Under the pieces are notes generated by a model, which ran no database searches, was not told the DNA's origin, and saw nothing but the letters and a program-made list of their open reading frames with translations. Below, one piece after another: positions 34,616-45,693 of a DNA stretch of 64,000 nucleotides; position 1 is the first letter of the stretch; every line of letters begins with the position of its first letter. The stretch is from Isoetes taiwanensis. Taxonomy: Eukaryota > Streptophyta > Lycopodiopsida > Isoetales > Isoetaceae. The stretch is from positions 9,997,614 through 10,061,613 of the forward strand of contig JAJEKV010000034.1 of the NCBI GenBank assembly GCA_021234155.1, given 5' to 3'. Position numbers and translations under genes: made by a program.

Positions 34616-35612
34616 CCCACATTCAACTTCACTATGATTAAGATTTGCCTCTGAAGCATCTACCTTCTCTTTTCCAATTTTACCGGTGCTTCTCAATTGC
34701 CTTGGGCTCAATATCTTACGTTAATCCCCTAACTTTGTAATATCTGATCCCTAGTCATCATCATCCCTTGCATGTCTCAGCCTTCTATTTGTGCTAGTAG
34801 AAGGTGACTTCAACTGCTCAGGCAGAACATCTAAAGTAGATTGAATATCAGGCGGAGCTGTCTTTGATTCAAAACTAGATTTTCTACGAGTTACTTTAAG
34901 ATCAAAAGAAGCAACCTGCTCTATTCTTGTTGGACCAAGTTCTTCTTTCAGTGTAGACTTAAGAGGTTAGACAAGACTAGACGCCTTCTTCTTGTTTCAG
35001 TCTCTGCAATACAGACAAGATATTTATATGTTAATATCATTTTATCAAGAGATCTTTCTTGGTTTATATTGTTTCTTTTGTATCTCCCTCTCATTCAGCT
35101 TTTTGTTCTTGGTTTTTTGCAAAATCCTGCGGGACACTCTTTGTCCAAGATTTGTTTGTTTGATTCGTGGGTCCTCATCAAGGGCTATCTCACAGGCGAT
35201 CTAGAAACAGATCCAGACCCCAAACACTGTCGCTGCAACTTGGTCTCGATTCATCTCTTTCTCCTCCGAGATGTCGGCTCGTACTTTGAAGGAGATCTCC
35301 TGCGCTCGCGCACATAATCTGCTCCTCCCATGCTGAGAGTTACTTCCGTCCCTCCGACTCCCTCGTTCCCATACAATGTCGGAATTGTTCCCAACTCCAC
35401 TCACCTCAACTCACTCCCACTCATGCACAAAATTTGTAGTATTTTCAAACTCCCGAGAGAACTTACATTTATATCCCTCCTCTATCACCATATCCTTCCC
35501 AACTTTCTTCACCTCATCTTAGAATGAGCTTTCCGCAGGTTTCTTTTGGCTCCGTCTGTTTCAATGAATTTCATCCTCAACATCACTTCATGCTCTGGTA
35601 AATGTTCACAAC
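34616..35612 (+). other. Region 5' of the gypsy gag
   Basis: This stretch precedes the plus-strand gypsy element and may hold its LTR or leader. A pyrimidine-rich stretch ending in TCTCCTCCGAG just before an ATG at 35270 resembles a leader, but the frame closes after about 20 codons. No primer-binding site or LTR edge could be fixed. Confidence 0.3.
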
Positions 35613-36590
35613 ATGAGAGATGTTCAAGATATAGAAGGCAACCTAGGAGATGTAAATCAGGATCAAAAGGATCCTATCTTCTCGGCATCTCCTGGCTTTG
35701 GATTCTTTATTGCCCCTATGCCACCACGTGTGACTACTGCTGGTCCGTCGTTTTCTTATCCGACACCATATTTTGGTCAAGTTTCTATTTCAAATGTTGC
35801 TAACTACATTTCTGAAATCCTATAGTGTCTTCTGTTCCAGCTAGGAACACAATTTGAAATTGCCATATCCCATTTTTGGCAATACCAAAGCAAACCCACT
35901 CAAGATCAGAGTGAAGCACATATGGTAGAGTTCAAAGCTTTAACTGTTCTCAATAACACTCTTAGCCCCAAATCAAATTCCACATTTTTTTACCACGCTG
36001 CGTGGAGCACCACATCAATGGCTCATCAATGCTAGACTTTGCTGACAGACTTCTCATCATTGCCAACAAACTTAAGGAGTATCCCACCAAGAGCCAGATA
36101 CTGGTCTGGTTTCTTCAAGTGTTGTCTCCAGCTATTCGACTGATGACTGCATATTTGAGGCCCAGGTCTTTGGAACACGCCATCGAGCGAGTTAATCATT
36201 CTGTAGTGTTCCTCTCTCTAATCTTCCATTCATGCAGCCTGTGATAGTTCCTCAAACATCCAAGCAACCTCAACGATCCACTCAGTCATAGCGCAATCAA
36301 ATTTGGTGGCACCTTGCTAATGAATGCAATTCCTCCAATGGTCCTCCTCGTTGCAAACGGTGCAATATGTGCAACCATAACACGGAGGAATGCACCCGTA
36401 CTTATCCCACACCATTTTGACAGAAGATGGTATTTCAAGTACAAACCACGCTCCACAACAGCAGAAACCCCGAGGTCAATTTTCTCGAACTCCTTTTGAT
36501 CCTGCTAAAGCTCAGTGTTATCAGTGTCAGAAATGGGCCACACTGCTTCCATGTGTCCTCAACTTTCTCAAGCTTAAGTCTAGCTGCTAG
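35613..36590 (+). pseudogene. Ty3/gypsy gag remnant with zinc knuckles
   Basis: The plus strand shows gag-type segments in changing frames: a Pro-rich start (MRDVQDIEGNLGDVNQDQKD), then a capsid segment (DFADRLLIIANKLKEYPTKS, ILVWFLQVLSPAI, 36030-36140), then CCHC-like knuckles near 36340-36400 (CKRCNMCNHNTEEC) and 36510-36560 (CYQCQK). Gag packages the element RNA. Frameshifts and stops separate every segment, so it is dead. Confidence 0.7.
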
Positions 36591-37169
36591 GTACAAATCA
36601 AACAACTTCAGTCCGATTCACGGCTTATCAACTTTGGGTCGCCAACAGTAAGCAGGGCCCACAACCCATCTCGAATCGTCCTCCATGCCCTCTACAACAA
36701 CAAGTCTCAATAAACTCCAGTAGAAGAACCTTTGGACCAATAGGCTCAAGAGGAAATCTATTTCACACTCAATCCTTCGATCCAGCAATCAAATCCAATC
36801 GACCTTGTTTCACAACAAGCTCATCACACTCAGCTATATATTCTTTTGCTAAGGGACACGTGCTCTGCTATGCCATTGCTGCTGTTCCACCAGAGGATTC
36901 CGCTAAATCTGTTCACTTTGATCCTGACTTGGAACAATGCATGTCTCATGTCATACCTAAGTTAAGACAGAGCATTCTTTAATTCATGCAAGCCGTTGAA
37001 GGACGCACGATAGCCAATGTTCATGCTACCATATGCATGCAACAACGGGCTGCTAACCCAGTCTGGTCCACTCTGCATTGCCAACCATATCTCAACATCG
37101 TCGGTGAAGTCAAGTTCTTGAAGAAAGTGTCCTCCTTTCTTTCCATGTGGAAGGATCCTGTGCTTGTAA
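36591..37169 (+). mobile_element. Gypsy gag-pol spacer, decayed
   Basis: Between the zinc knuckles and the protease there are only short frames without a motif I can name. The interval fits the usual gag-protease linker of a gypsy element by position alone. Confidence 0.4.
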
Positions 37170-37680
37170 ATCTTGCCAGAACTTTTGCTCACCAAGATCC
37201 GTCTTACCTTGGCCACCATCTTGAAGCTATGTCCTACTCTTCCAGAACAACTCTCACTTATAATTGTTTTTGTTACATCCATGCCAATTGTCCACACCAT
37301 GGTAGACAATCACTCCATCAATCTACACTCCATCAACCATGTACAGATTGATGTGATGGTGCTATCAATCTTATCACGAACAAACTAAGGAATCAATTGC
37401 GAATCAAGCAACTCTATAGAGCCTTTTATGATATCAAATTTAAGAATGGGCATATCACGCGTCCTCAAGGTGTCACTCCACAACTCACCATTAACATTGG
37501 CGATCTCAAATTTCCCTTAGAGTTTGGAGTTTAGAAAGACGGTGAAGATCCATGTGACTATGAAATGTTGGTTGGATGACCATTCCTCCACCAAGCCAAA
37601 AGCATTCACTATTGGGCCACGGACCAATTGGTCATCATCGATGGAAATCTAAATGCCACTGTGGATCTTGAAACATGACA
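37170..37680 (+). pseudogene. Gypsy aspartic protease region, decayed
   Basis: Near 37290-37350 a frame reads HTMVDNHSINLHSINH, matching the retropepsin active-site neighbourhood (usually VD(S/T)GS(S/T)) with the catalytic Gly lost. Further on come ITINIGD-like (LTINIGDLKFPLEF) and CDYEMLVG segments typical of the protease C-terminal half (DYDLLLGRPWL). Stops interrupt it. Confidence 0.65.
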
Positions 37681-38214
37681 ACTTATTTCGGTCAAACACG
37701 ATGGTCCTGCATTATTGGACAGTGACTCTGACACTCTTCACAATCAGGTGCAAGCATTGGCTCCAGAGTGCGCTTGTCCAGTCCCCCCAGAATGTGAGGA
37801 TCTTTGGGCTGACATGGAATTTGATAACGACAATGCGATCACCATCCTTACTTGGCACCATGTCATCAGGTGCAAATTGTGTATCCAAGGGAAGAGGATG
37901 ACATCCAATACCTCTCTCCTCAGGAACTTACACCTGCCTTTTAACATCAACTCAATGTTGATAAAGATCAACAACCTCTGTTTTTCAAGATGGCTGGTGC
38001 AGAACCTCCCATTCTCATCATGGCTGCTTGCCATATCATCCCCCACATTCAGACTCCCGAATTGGAGATCGTTGATTTGGGAACAAATCAACCAACTCGT
38101 TTATCGATCGGTCTTTCCACGCAATATAGGAGTCGCACCCTCAACCTCTTTAGAAAATTCAAGAATATTTTTGTCTGAAGCTATAAAGATTTTCATGGTA
38201 TCAAAAATGAGTTA
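37681..38214 (+). mobile_element. Gypsy protease-RT linker, decayed
   Basis: One frame stays open for about 165 codons (37715-38215) but carries no named domain. It lies where the variable protease-RT linker belongs. I assign it to the element by position only. Confidence 0.4.
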
Positions 38215-38989
38215 AAGAAATTCACCATTCCCACCAAACTAGACTTGCGCCCCATCTAGCGATGATAGTATGGGCTCAACCCTAGCTATTGAGTAAAGGC
38301 AGAGATAGATAATCTTTTAGCTGTCGGTCTTATCTATGAACTCAAGCATTCAGAATGGGTAAGCCTCAAGCATAATGGCAAGATTCAAGTCTGTGTAGAC
38401 TATCAGAAACTCAACTTGGCCACGGACCGTGACCAATTTTCGCTTCCTTTCACAAATGAAGTTCTGGAAGAAGTGGTTGGACATAAGATGTATTCCTTCA
38501 TGGAAAGATATAATCAGATCTCCATTCATCTTGAAAACCAACTCAAAACCACTTTCAAGGGGTATTTATGCCTACAAAGTTGTGCCTTCTGGGATCCTAA
38601 ATTCTCCTTCCACATTTCAATACATTATGCTTTCTGTTTTCCATGATTACATAAAAGAAAATGCTTTTCTACAAGTTTTTCAAGATGACTTCTCGGCTTA
38701 CAGCACCAGTTTTAGTCCTGTAGTATCCTTTTGGGCCACATTGTCAGCCTGCACAGCATCACCAGAGATCATGCGAAAATTAATTGTGTTCTAAAACCTC
38801 AAGCACCCATTAACATCAAAAAGACTAGTTCTTTTCTCGGCAAAGTCAATTATTATTCCACTTTTATTCCGGGCTTGGCAGCCAAAACTGATCCATCCAC
38901 AAACTTAACCTTTAGGGCTTAGAATTCTCAAGTGGAAGCAACTTTTCAAGAGTTAAAGTTTCTGCTCTCGCAGGCACCTGTTCTTGTTC
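38215..38989 (+). pseudogene. Gypsy reverse transcriptase and start of RNase H, cut at 38989
   Basis: Consecutive segments match Ty3/gypsy RT: GKIQVCVDYQKLNLATDRD, FTNEVLEEVVGHKMYSF, YNQISIHLEN, FQDDFSAYS (in place of the FxDD box), GHIVSLHSITRDHAKI and SFLGKVNYYSTFIPGLAAK. The RNase H lead-in ends with QAPVLVP at 38989, exactly where the CACTACAAGAG terminus begins. Several frameshifts show decay. The missing downstream part reappears at 57799. Confidence 0.85.
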
Positions 38990-39009
38990 CACTACAAGAG
39001 GATAGCCAT

Positions 39010-39510
39010 TTTTCATCACTTTAATATCATCTAAAATTTCAAAAAGTATTTAGTGATATAAATAATGATATTCAATGACACTACCAATGACAAGATTCTA
39101 TCATCCATAGCATCATCAACATCGTCAAAAATTTGGTCAACAATTATATCAGTACTAACTAATGACAATATATGTGTTACTAATAACGTCATCAATAATA
39201 TCATATATTGCATCAACTTTACCATCATTTACTACTCCAATAATGTTAATGACAATATAAGTGTTATAGCTTATGCCAGTTACATTATCGACCATTGCTT
39301 CATCTATAGTATCACATATTGACAATATTATATCAGTTTTAGCATATGACGCTATATGTGTTGATAATAGCATCATGGATAATATCATGACTTACATCAG
39401 TCTTACTATCAATACTTGTTGTAATTATGATAATGATAATACAAGTGTTAATGCTTATGACAATTGTAATATCATTTGTAATGGCACTACCTTCTTCAAA
39501 CTCCCATTGA
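39010..39510. repeat. Left subterminal degenerate repeats
   Basis: AT-rich block made of loosely repeated words such as AATGACAATAT, AGTGTTA, ATAGCATCAT and AATATCAT. It lies directly inside the left CACTA terminus and resembles the block at 57090-57770. Confidence 0.6.
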
Positions 39511-40582
39511 CAAAGTACACAAAATGATATTATTAGAACAAGAAAGAAAAATATCCTTTCTTGCAGAGCCCAAGGTTCAAGTTGGGTAGCCAATTTTCGG
39601 ACTTGGCCATGGTATTTATAAGTCGTATTTAATTAAAGTGGGTCTCATTCCATTCCCATTTTTTTTGGGAACCCTGTTATTTTACACAAAAAGGAGCACC
39701 CCGACCTAAAAACTGTCCATAATTCGAATTTTTGTCTTTTAGTGTGCATCCAAGCTTTCTTCCAGTTTTCTAAGATACGGAGTCGGGAAGGTAAATCGCA
39801 CATCTAAAACCAATGAAAATGCTATCTCGATGTAAACAAAGTGGTCCTCTGCCCTGAATTTTTATTCATAAATTATTTCACTACATTGTATTTTACAGTG
39901 GTTGAAGAGACCATGATGGTCGAGCTATCACAACTAGGGTGAAAGCATGCTAGGGTGTACCATCTAAAGTACCTATTTAGGTAGTACAAAACTACCCAGA
40001 AAAGTACCCAACACTGGGTACTGGGAACTTGCAAAAATGCCGCAATAAACAATAAGTTTGAGAGTTAATTCATTTATTTTAGTCATTAGTAGTATTGTTA
40101 TCCTCTAGTACTATAGATTGACATGCTATTGACCCTCAATTCAAAAAATTTCGATTGATTTTAATGGAAAGAAAAAACAGAAAGTACCAGAAAGAAAAAA
40201 CAGAAAGTACCAGTTTTAAAAGTACCCAGTGTAGGTACTTTTGAGGGTTCCAAAAGTGGTACACCGTAGCATGCTTTTACCCACTATTATATCGTTTTCG
40301 CACACAGACCACCTACTGGGAAAAAGGTCCGAGGTGTCCTAAGCCACGAAAGCAACTTGAAGATAATAGAAATTTGAACGCACTGGCCTGCCCAATGCAT
40401 GTCACCAACCTCTTTTCGTCCTCTTTCTTCAACGAAAGGGTCTTTCCATAATTCCTTTCTGTTCGCGATCACGGATTTTGGAAGAGATAAAATCAAGTTA
40501 GAGAAGTGACCATACAGACAATACAAATAAAAGAAAACAACCAATTCTAAGGGCTATTTATGAAAAAAGCAAGTCTGGTCGC
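39511..40582. other. Unassigned interval inside the large element
   Basis: No gene recognised. The word AGAAAGTACCAG with its flank is duplicated near 40183-40215, and GTACCCAG/TACTGGGTA words occur near 39990-40025 and 40220-40265, hinting at a small decayed inverted-repeat insertion (39940-40280). Confidence 0.4.
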
Positions 40583-40843
40583 CTTTTCTCGACTCGCGAG
40601 TCGAGAAAAGTAGCTCAGATTGAAAAACGTAGGTCTAAACGTAGCTCAGAGAAAAAACTGGAAAAAAAAAAAAATTTGAGGGCCTTTCTCGACTCGCGAG
40701 TCGAGAAAGGCCCTCAGTCTTGCGTTTTCAGTCAACTGCTTTTCTCGACTCGCGAGTCGAGAAAGGCTCTTAAAGGGGCCTTGAGGGCCTTTCTCGACTC
40801 GCGAGTCGAGAAAGGCCCTCAAGGGCCCTTTAAGAGCCTTTCT
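40583..40843. repeat. Array of four perfect palindromes on CTCGACTCGCGAGTCGAG
   Basis: Centres lie at 40596.5, 40696.5, 40752.5 and 40801.5. Perfect palindromic spans are 28 bp (40583-40610), 40 bp (40677-40716), 24 bp (40741-40764) and 46 bp (40779-40824). With one mismatch the last extends to about 84 bp (40760-40843). All share the core TCGACTCGCGAGTCGA, and flanks add GAGGGCC/GGCCCTC arms. Such perfect symmetry makes cruciforms or strong hairpins. Frames reading AFLDSRVEKGPQ are by-products. Confidence 0.95.
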
Positions 40844-41049
40844 GAGGCTCTCAATGCAAACAAACAAAAAAAAAAAAAAATGAGGGCCTTTCTCCTTCAA
40901 GGCCCCTCTGAGGGCCAGAGTGAAAACATCAATTTGAGCGCTATGCTTCAAAACTAAATAGACCTATGCATTAAATGCCCAAATACCCGTTGAAAAGATT
41001 AAAGCTATTTAAACCTATGCATTAAACCATGAAAACCTATACAAACCAA

Positions 41050-41240
41050 ATAGATGTATGTAAGTATTGTATACGTATTAGTATTTACACGTATATGTAT
41101 TGTATACGCATACATATTAGTATTTTTCTATACATATTAGTATTGTATACGTATTAGTATTTCTATACGTATTAGTATTGTATACATATGAGTATTTATA
41201 CGTATTGTATACGTATACGTATTACTCTTTTTCTATACCT
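41050..41240. repeat. Degenerate TATACGTATTAGTATT tandem repeat
   Basis: Words GTATTGTATACGTATTAGTA and TTTCTATACGTATTAGTATT recur with small changes over about 190 bp. A short duplication of TATACCCCGCCTTTTTTT follows at 41280-41315. Confidence 0.8.
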
Positions 41241-41629
41241 ATTAGTATTTATTTAATAATTGTTCTTTCAACGTCTTTTTCTATACCCCGCCTTTTTTTT
41301 ATACCCCGCCTTTTTTTCCCGCCCATGCTTGAAATTTAAACTTTGGTACATACCTTTGGAACTCTTCTTTTGGGTCACCCTGCTTCCGGAATGCTGGAGC
41401 TTCAATACCCGTCAGTGCAATTCTCCATAGCTGAGCTTGAATCATTCGGAATGGGTTCTTAAGGTGGGAGCTGGCACACAGGCGGAAGCGGGATTTACAG
41501 CTCTGTTTTTACCGCCGGGATTTACAGCCAGGATACACAGGCAAAAAAAAAGCTCTGTCTCTCCGCTTCAAGAAATGAGCTTCCCAAACCCAAGAATGGA
41601 AAGCCCTGCCGGATTTAAGGCTAAGGATA

Positions 41630-41860
41630 TATTGCTCTGCTCTGCCGGATATATTGCTCTGCTCTGCCTCATATATTGCTCATATATATGCCGGATCTGC
41701 TCTGCAAATCGACCTCATATATTGCCGGATCTGCCGTGCTGAAATGGGGAACTTGAAGAAGGATTCGTGCTGAAATGGGGAACTGGAACTGGATCCTGTA
41801 TGGGTAAGGCCGAAATCTGATTTTAGGCGTAAATCCGCTTGTATGGGTAAGGCCGAAATA
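41630..41860. repeat. Cluster of short direct repeats
   Basis: GGATATATTGCTCTGCTCTGC, CATATATTGC and CGGATCTGC(T/C) words repeat between 41627 and 41735. GTGCTGAAATGGGGAACT occurs twice (near 41733 and 41768), and TGTATGGGTAAGGCCGAAAT twice (41796 and 41840). The pattern looks like replication-slippage duplications in a non-coding leader. Confidence 0.7.
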
Positions 41861-42535
41861 TATTTCTCAGCAGATCTGCTCCTGTTGCATTCCCATTCCG
41901 CAGCGGTGAGGTCGGAGCTTCCCTATGCATCAAATCAAACCCACCATTTCTTCTTTCTCTGCTGCTTGTTCAGATCATATTTGCTTGTTCAGTAATAGCT
42001 TCACCCGGGTTATCTCTGCCCAAATATTTGAGGCGGTCTGGGCCATACCAAGGGCTAGAAGCGGAGCTCTTGCCAGCAGATTTTCGCATGGTGATGCGCG
42101 CCTCTCCGGCAGAGTTGGTTTTGGCGAAGAGCTCGTTCTGGCAGCTATGGCAGCAACAGCTTTGGCTGGCATTTCCGGGCAGGTCCTTGCAAAGCCATTT
42201 CGCTCTGTCTTTTCGGGTGGGTTGATAAGCTAAGCTCTGCGTTTTGAAATAAGTTAGCATTTGGGTTTATATAGGAGCATTTGGGTTTTTATTGGAGCAT
42301 TTGGGTTTTTTTTTCTTCCTTTATCCCCCTCCCTTGGGATTAGAAGTTTCATGGAAACTCTTTTCTTGGGTCCCGCTATAAATGTAGACGTATGGATATC
42401 TATTCTCGCCTCGTGAGGCGAAAAAAAGCTTCTCTTGTTTAATTATTTATTGTGTAATTAATTTAATTAATTATATTATTAAGCTATTTAATTATATTAT
42501 TTAATTAATTATATTTATTAATTGTTTCATGGAAC

Positions 42536-42800
42536 CCCTCCTCCCTCCCTTCTTTTGTCATGTTCCCACCCATACCCATACCCCTTTCCCTAACCCACCC
42601 CCTTTGCCCCTACCCATATACCCCATCCCTTTTGCCCCTATCCCCCTTTGCCTCTTTGCTCTCCCCCTAGCCCCTCCTCCTCCCTTGCCCCTATCCCCCT
42701 TTGCCTCTTTGCTCTCCCCCCCTTCGCCCCTCCTCCTCCCCCATGCCCCCCCTCCCCCCTGCCCCTCCCCCCCCCTCCCCTTTGCCCTCCCCCTCCCCTT
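42536..42800 (+). repeat. Polypyrimidine tract rich in CCCC runs
   Basis: About 260 bp with almost only C and T on the plus strand, including a 53-bp direct repeat (from 42632 and 42685, TTGCCCCTATCCCC and following). The purine strand has many G3-G6 runs. AT-rich AATTAATTATATTATT words lie just before it (42440-42525). Confidence 0.8.
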
Positions 42801-43014
42801 GTTATTTTATCAAGATTCAATGGCAACTACTTTTTATCTAATAATGATTCAATGGCAACTTACTTTGTTTTGCATGAGTCCCATTTTCAGTCCGAGTCCC
42901 AAAATTCGAGATTTGACCCACTTTAATTAAATGCGACTTTTATTGATTTGACACCTACATATCATATTCACTTGTGCCAAGTGCTTATATATTTCTCTCT
43001 AAAATAACTATGTA

Positions 43015-43149
43015 CCAGGCAATCTTCAAAAGGCGACCATTACCCGTGCAAAGGGCTCGGCGGCTCTGCCAGACGCAGTTGCGCAAGAGCGGCTTGCGGA
43101 GCCGTCAGGTCCTTTGCACGCGTAATGGCCTCCTTCTGAAGATTACTGG
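43015..43149. ncRNA. miRNA-precursor-like hairpin
   Basis: The left arm (43015-43071) and the reverse complement of the right arm (43093-43149) agree at roughly 80% over 57 nt: both contain AATCTTCA(A/G)AAGG, CCATTAC, CGTGCAAAGG and CGGCTC, with a loop of about 21 nt. A TATATATTTC word lies about 30 bp upstream (42986). The size and shape fit a plant miRNA precursor, but it could equally be a small inverted duplication or MITE. No known mature miRNA is recognised. Confidence 0.4.
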
Positions 43150-45693
43150 ACGTAATACACGTTTGGTGAAATTACATCCACTCACATTGTAGCACATGGC
43201 ATTGAGCTTCGTTTTGTCGGAACTATGGTGGTTGCAGCAAAGGGTCTAAGCAGAACAAGTATCTATAGCAACTGTGAGCAGGAAAAAGAAGGGGCGGCCT
43301 ACAAAACTATGGCTGTGGCAAAAAGAAATAAACAAAGCAAAGGATTAAAGCTTGGACAAGGGCTGGGTTACTACGCATGTCTCCTTTAATCCTTCTAAAG
43401 ATTCTATTTAAGGCCATATATCAAAGCTCATAGCCCATAGCAGAACTCCTGTGACAGAAGTCTGGTGCATATCTGAGATGGAGAAACATAGTGCTCAAGA
43501 ATCCCTTTTGAAAATCGAGCATGTTCTGTCATTTCCAGATTGCAGCATGAGAATCGGGGAAACCGCCACTATGCTACGAATTGTTTTCCCTTCCCAGGCC
43601 ATTCTATGCTATGCTGTGTGATGGCTATGCGAAAAAGAAAGCCCTCTCTATGCTGCGGATTTTTTTCCCTTCCCAGACCATTCTAAAGGAAAGCCCACTC
43701 TATGTTGTGCTTGAGAAATAGGATTTAGTGGCATCGCTCCAAGAATAGCGGAGAAAATTTTACGCCCTAGAAAATTAGCCTAAAAACATAGTAATTTCAA
43801 CTAAACGTGTATTACAGAGAATGAAATTTGGCTATTCTAAGCTATCAGCCTTGATTAAAGTTATCTAAGCACTAAGATTTGTGTAAGGTTAGTACGAGAA
43901 TATAGTAGGTTGCCTTTTTGGTTGTCAAAATTTACTACGGATATGAATTTTAATGTTAATACGTTGGAATTGTCCTGATATTTGTGGACAAATTAATGAT
44001 GTATAATACATATACCTTTTGGTACTAAGTAATTTTTGGAACTAGGTATGGCGCCAAAGCGGCCGCCTGAACCAGCAGTACAGAGATCCCTCCTGTGGGA
44101 TCAATATTTTACAGCAGCTGATACTGGGGCCAATAATGCAGTCTTTCACTAGTGCTTCTAACCAAAAAAAATGGTTTTTGAAGATGCCTTATATGGCAGA
44201 TATGCTGGTCGTAGCAGGAGGGTCGGATGATCTGAGTTTAAATGCTCTGATAGCCGATTTGCTCCTAAACATCTTATGATCATCTGTTTAAGCAATGATC
44301 TATCTATCTATTTGTTTCAGCCTTTAACACAACCCTAAAAAATTCGGTGCTATCCCATGCCCTAGCCAGAATATGATTTTATTGCGTTTTGCTTCTTTCG
44401 TTATAAGGCACTCAAGATCAATGATGGTTATAAAAGTTTTTTGTTGTGAATAATATAGGAAGCATGAATCGACGTGTATATCTTTCCATGCCCTTGGCCG
44501 TAAAACCATGTATGGTCAAAGCAGGGACTTAAGATCAAGATCCAATAGGTTCAAACGAAAACAGAAGCTTGTACCTTTATACAAAGATTTTTTGATTGCA
44601 AGCTGGGCTGTTCTTGGCCGCTGCAGCCATGCTAAAAAAAACGTCCTGGATTGGCTTGTATCAGGTGGGTTTATGACTCCAGGTGCTGTGTTGATGCTGC
44701 TTACCAAATCTAGCAAAAAGTCCGACACATATGGAGATGTCTGATACATATGGCATGCTCTATAGAGCCAGTGATATTTTCCAGTAGCTACTTCGATCAT
44801 TGTTGCAAGCTGTGGTAATATATTTAGTTATGCTCAAAGAACTTATATTCGATGCTAGAAGAATATGTTATGCTACACAACAATATCAAAATGAAGGTAT
44901 TTTCATATAACGAGAGTATTTAAGAGTTTATTATATTTTCAAAATGTCATTGATCTTGCTATACATAAAGCACATAAAGCACATAAAGCTCGGATGCAAA
45001 TTGGAAAATGGTGTAAGCTTTGTTATCTGTTGAGCCGATATGATATGGCGGTACAAGCTCTCATGAAGCTAAATAGATCTTGCTAAAGCTTTGAGACAGT
45101 TCCATGCAATTATAGCAGACATCATATCTTAGTTTTTAGAGTTTTCTAAGTCATGGATGGAACTTATATTTTGCTCTATATTGTATGTTCAAGGAGTACA
45201 CTGCAAGGTAAATATTAAAAGTATGAGATGACTGGATATGATAAAAGGATTTGTATTGGGATCTTTTGCTGAGATCTTCGAGAAATATTTTTTTGGAATA
45301 TTTGAATGATTCAAGAATTAATTAATTAGAGAAATTTCGTTTTCTCGAGAAATAGGTTGTAGTATTTATCAAAAATGTAATTATTTGTCCTCATTTAGCT
45401 AGATACAATGTCTGAGAAGGCTAAATCCAAACAATAAAATGTTTAACGCGAGATTCCATATTATGCTAGCAAATATGCGATGCAAGACCAGCAATTCAAC
45501 CTCTAAATATGAACTGAATTGCACAGACAGATCGCCATAGCAATTTATGGAAGAACAAAACATATTAAATTGACATAAGATTGTGGTAAAACAATAGAGA
45601 TACGCTAGAAAAAATTGGAAAATATATTACATTTCCATCATTTACATTAGCAATTAAGTACATGTATCTATTAGGCCATGGAGAAATTAGATA
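43150..45693. other. Unassigned interval inside the large element
   Basis: 2.5 kb without a supported gene. CTATGCTGCG/ATTTTTTTCCCTTCCCAGACC-type phrases are duplicated near 43560-43700, and the rest is AT-rich. Frames up to 94 codons (near 44520-44800) show no motif. Confidence 0.45.

Noticed and set aside
34139-34637. Hydrophobic membrane-protein-like frames
   Set aside because: Leu/Phe/Ser strings from a T/C-rich tract, overlapping in several frames, with no conserved motif.
40583-40843. CRISPR-like array
   Set aside because: The repeats are perfect palindromes at irregular spacing with no unique equal-length spacers, and the DNA is plant nuclear.
42529-42930. Pro/Leu-rich protein of 133 codons
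   Set aside because: It comes entirely from the polypyrimidine tract; every frame there is open because of composition.
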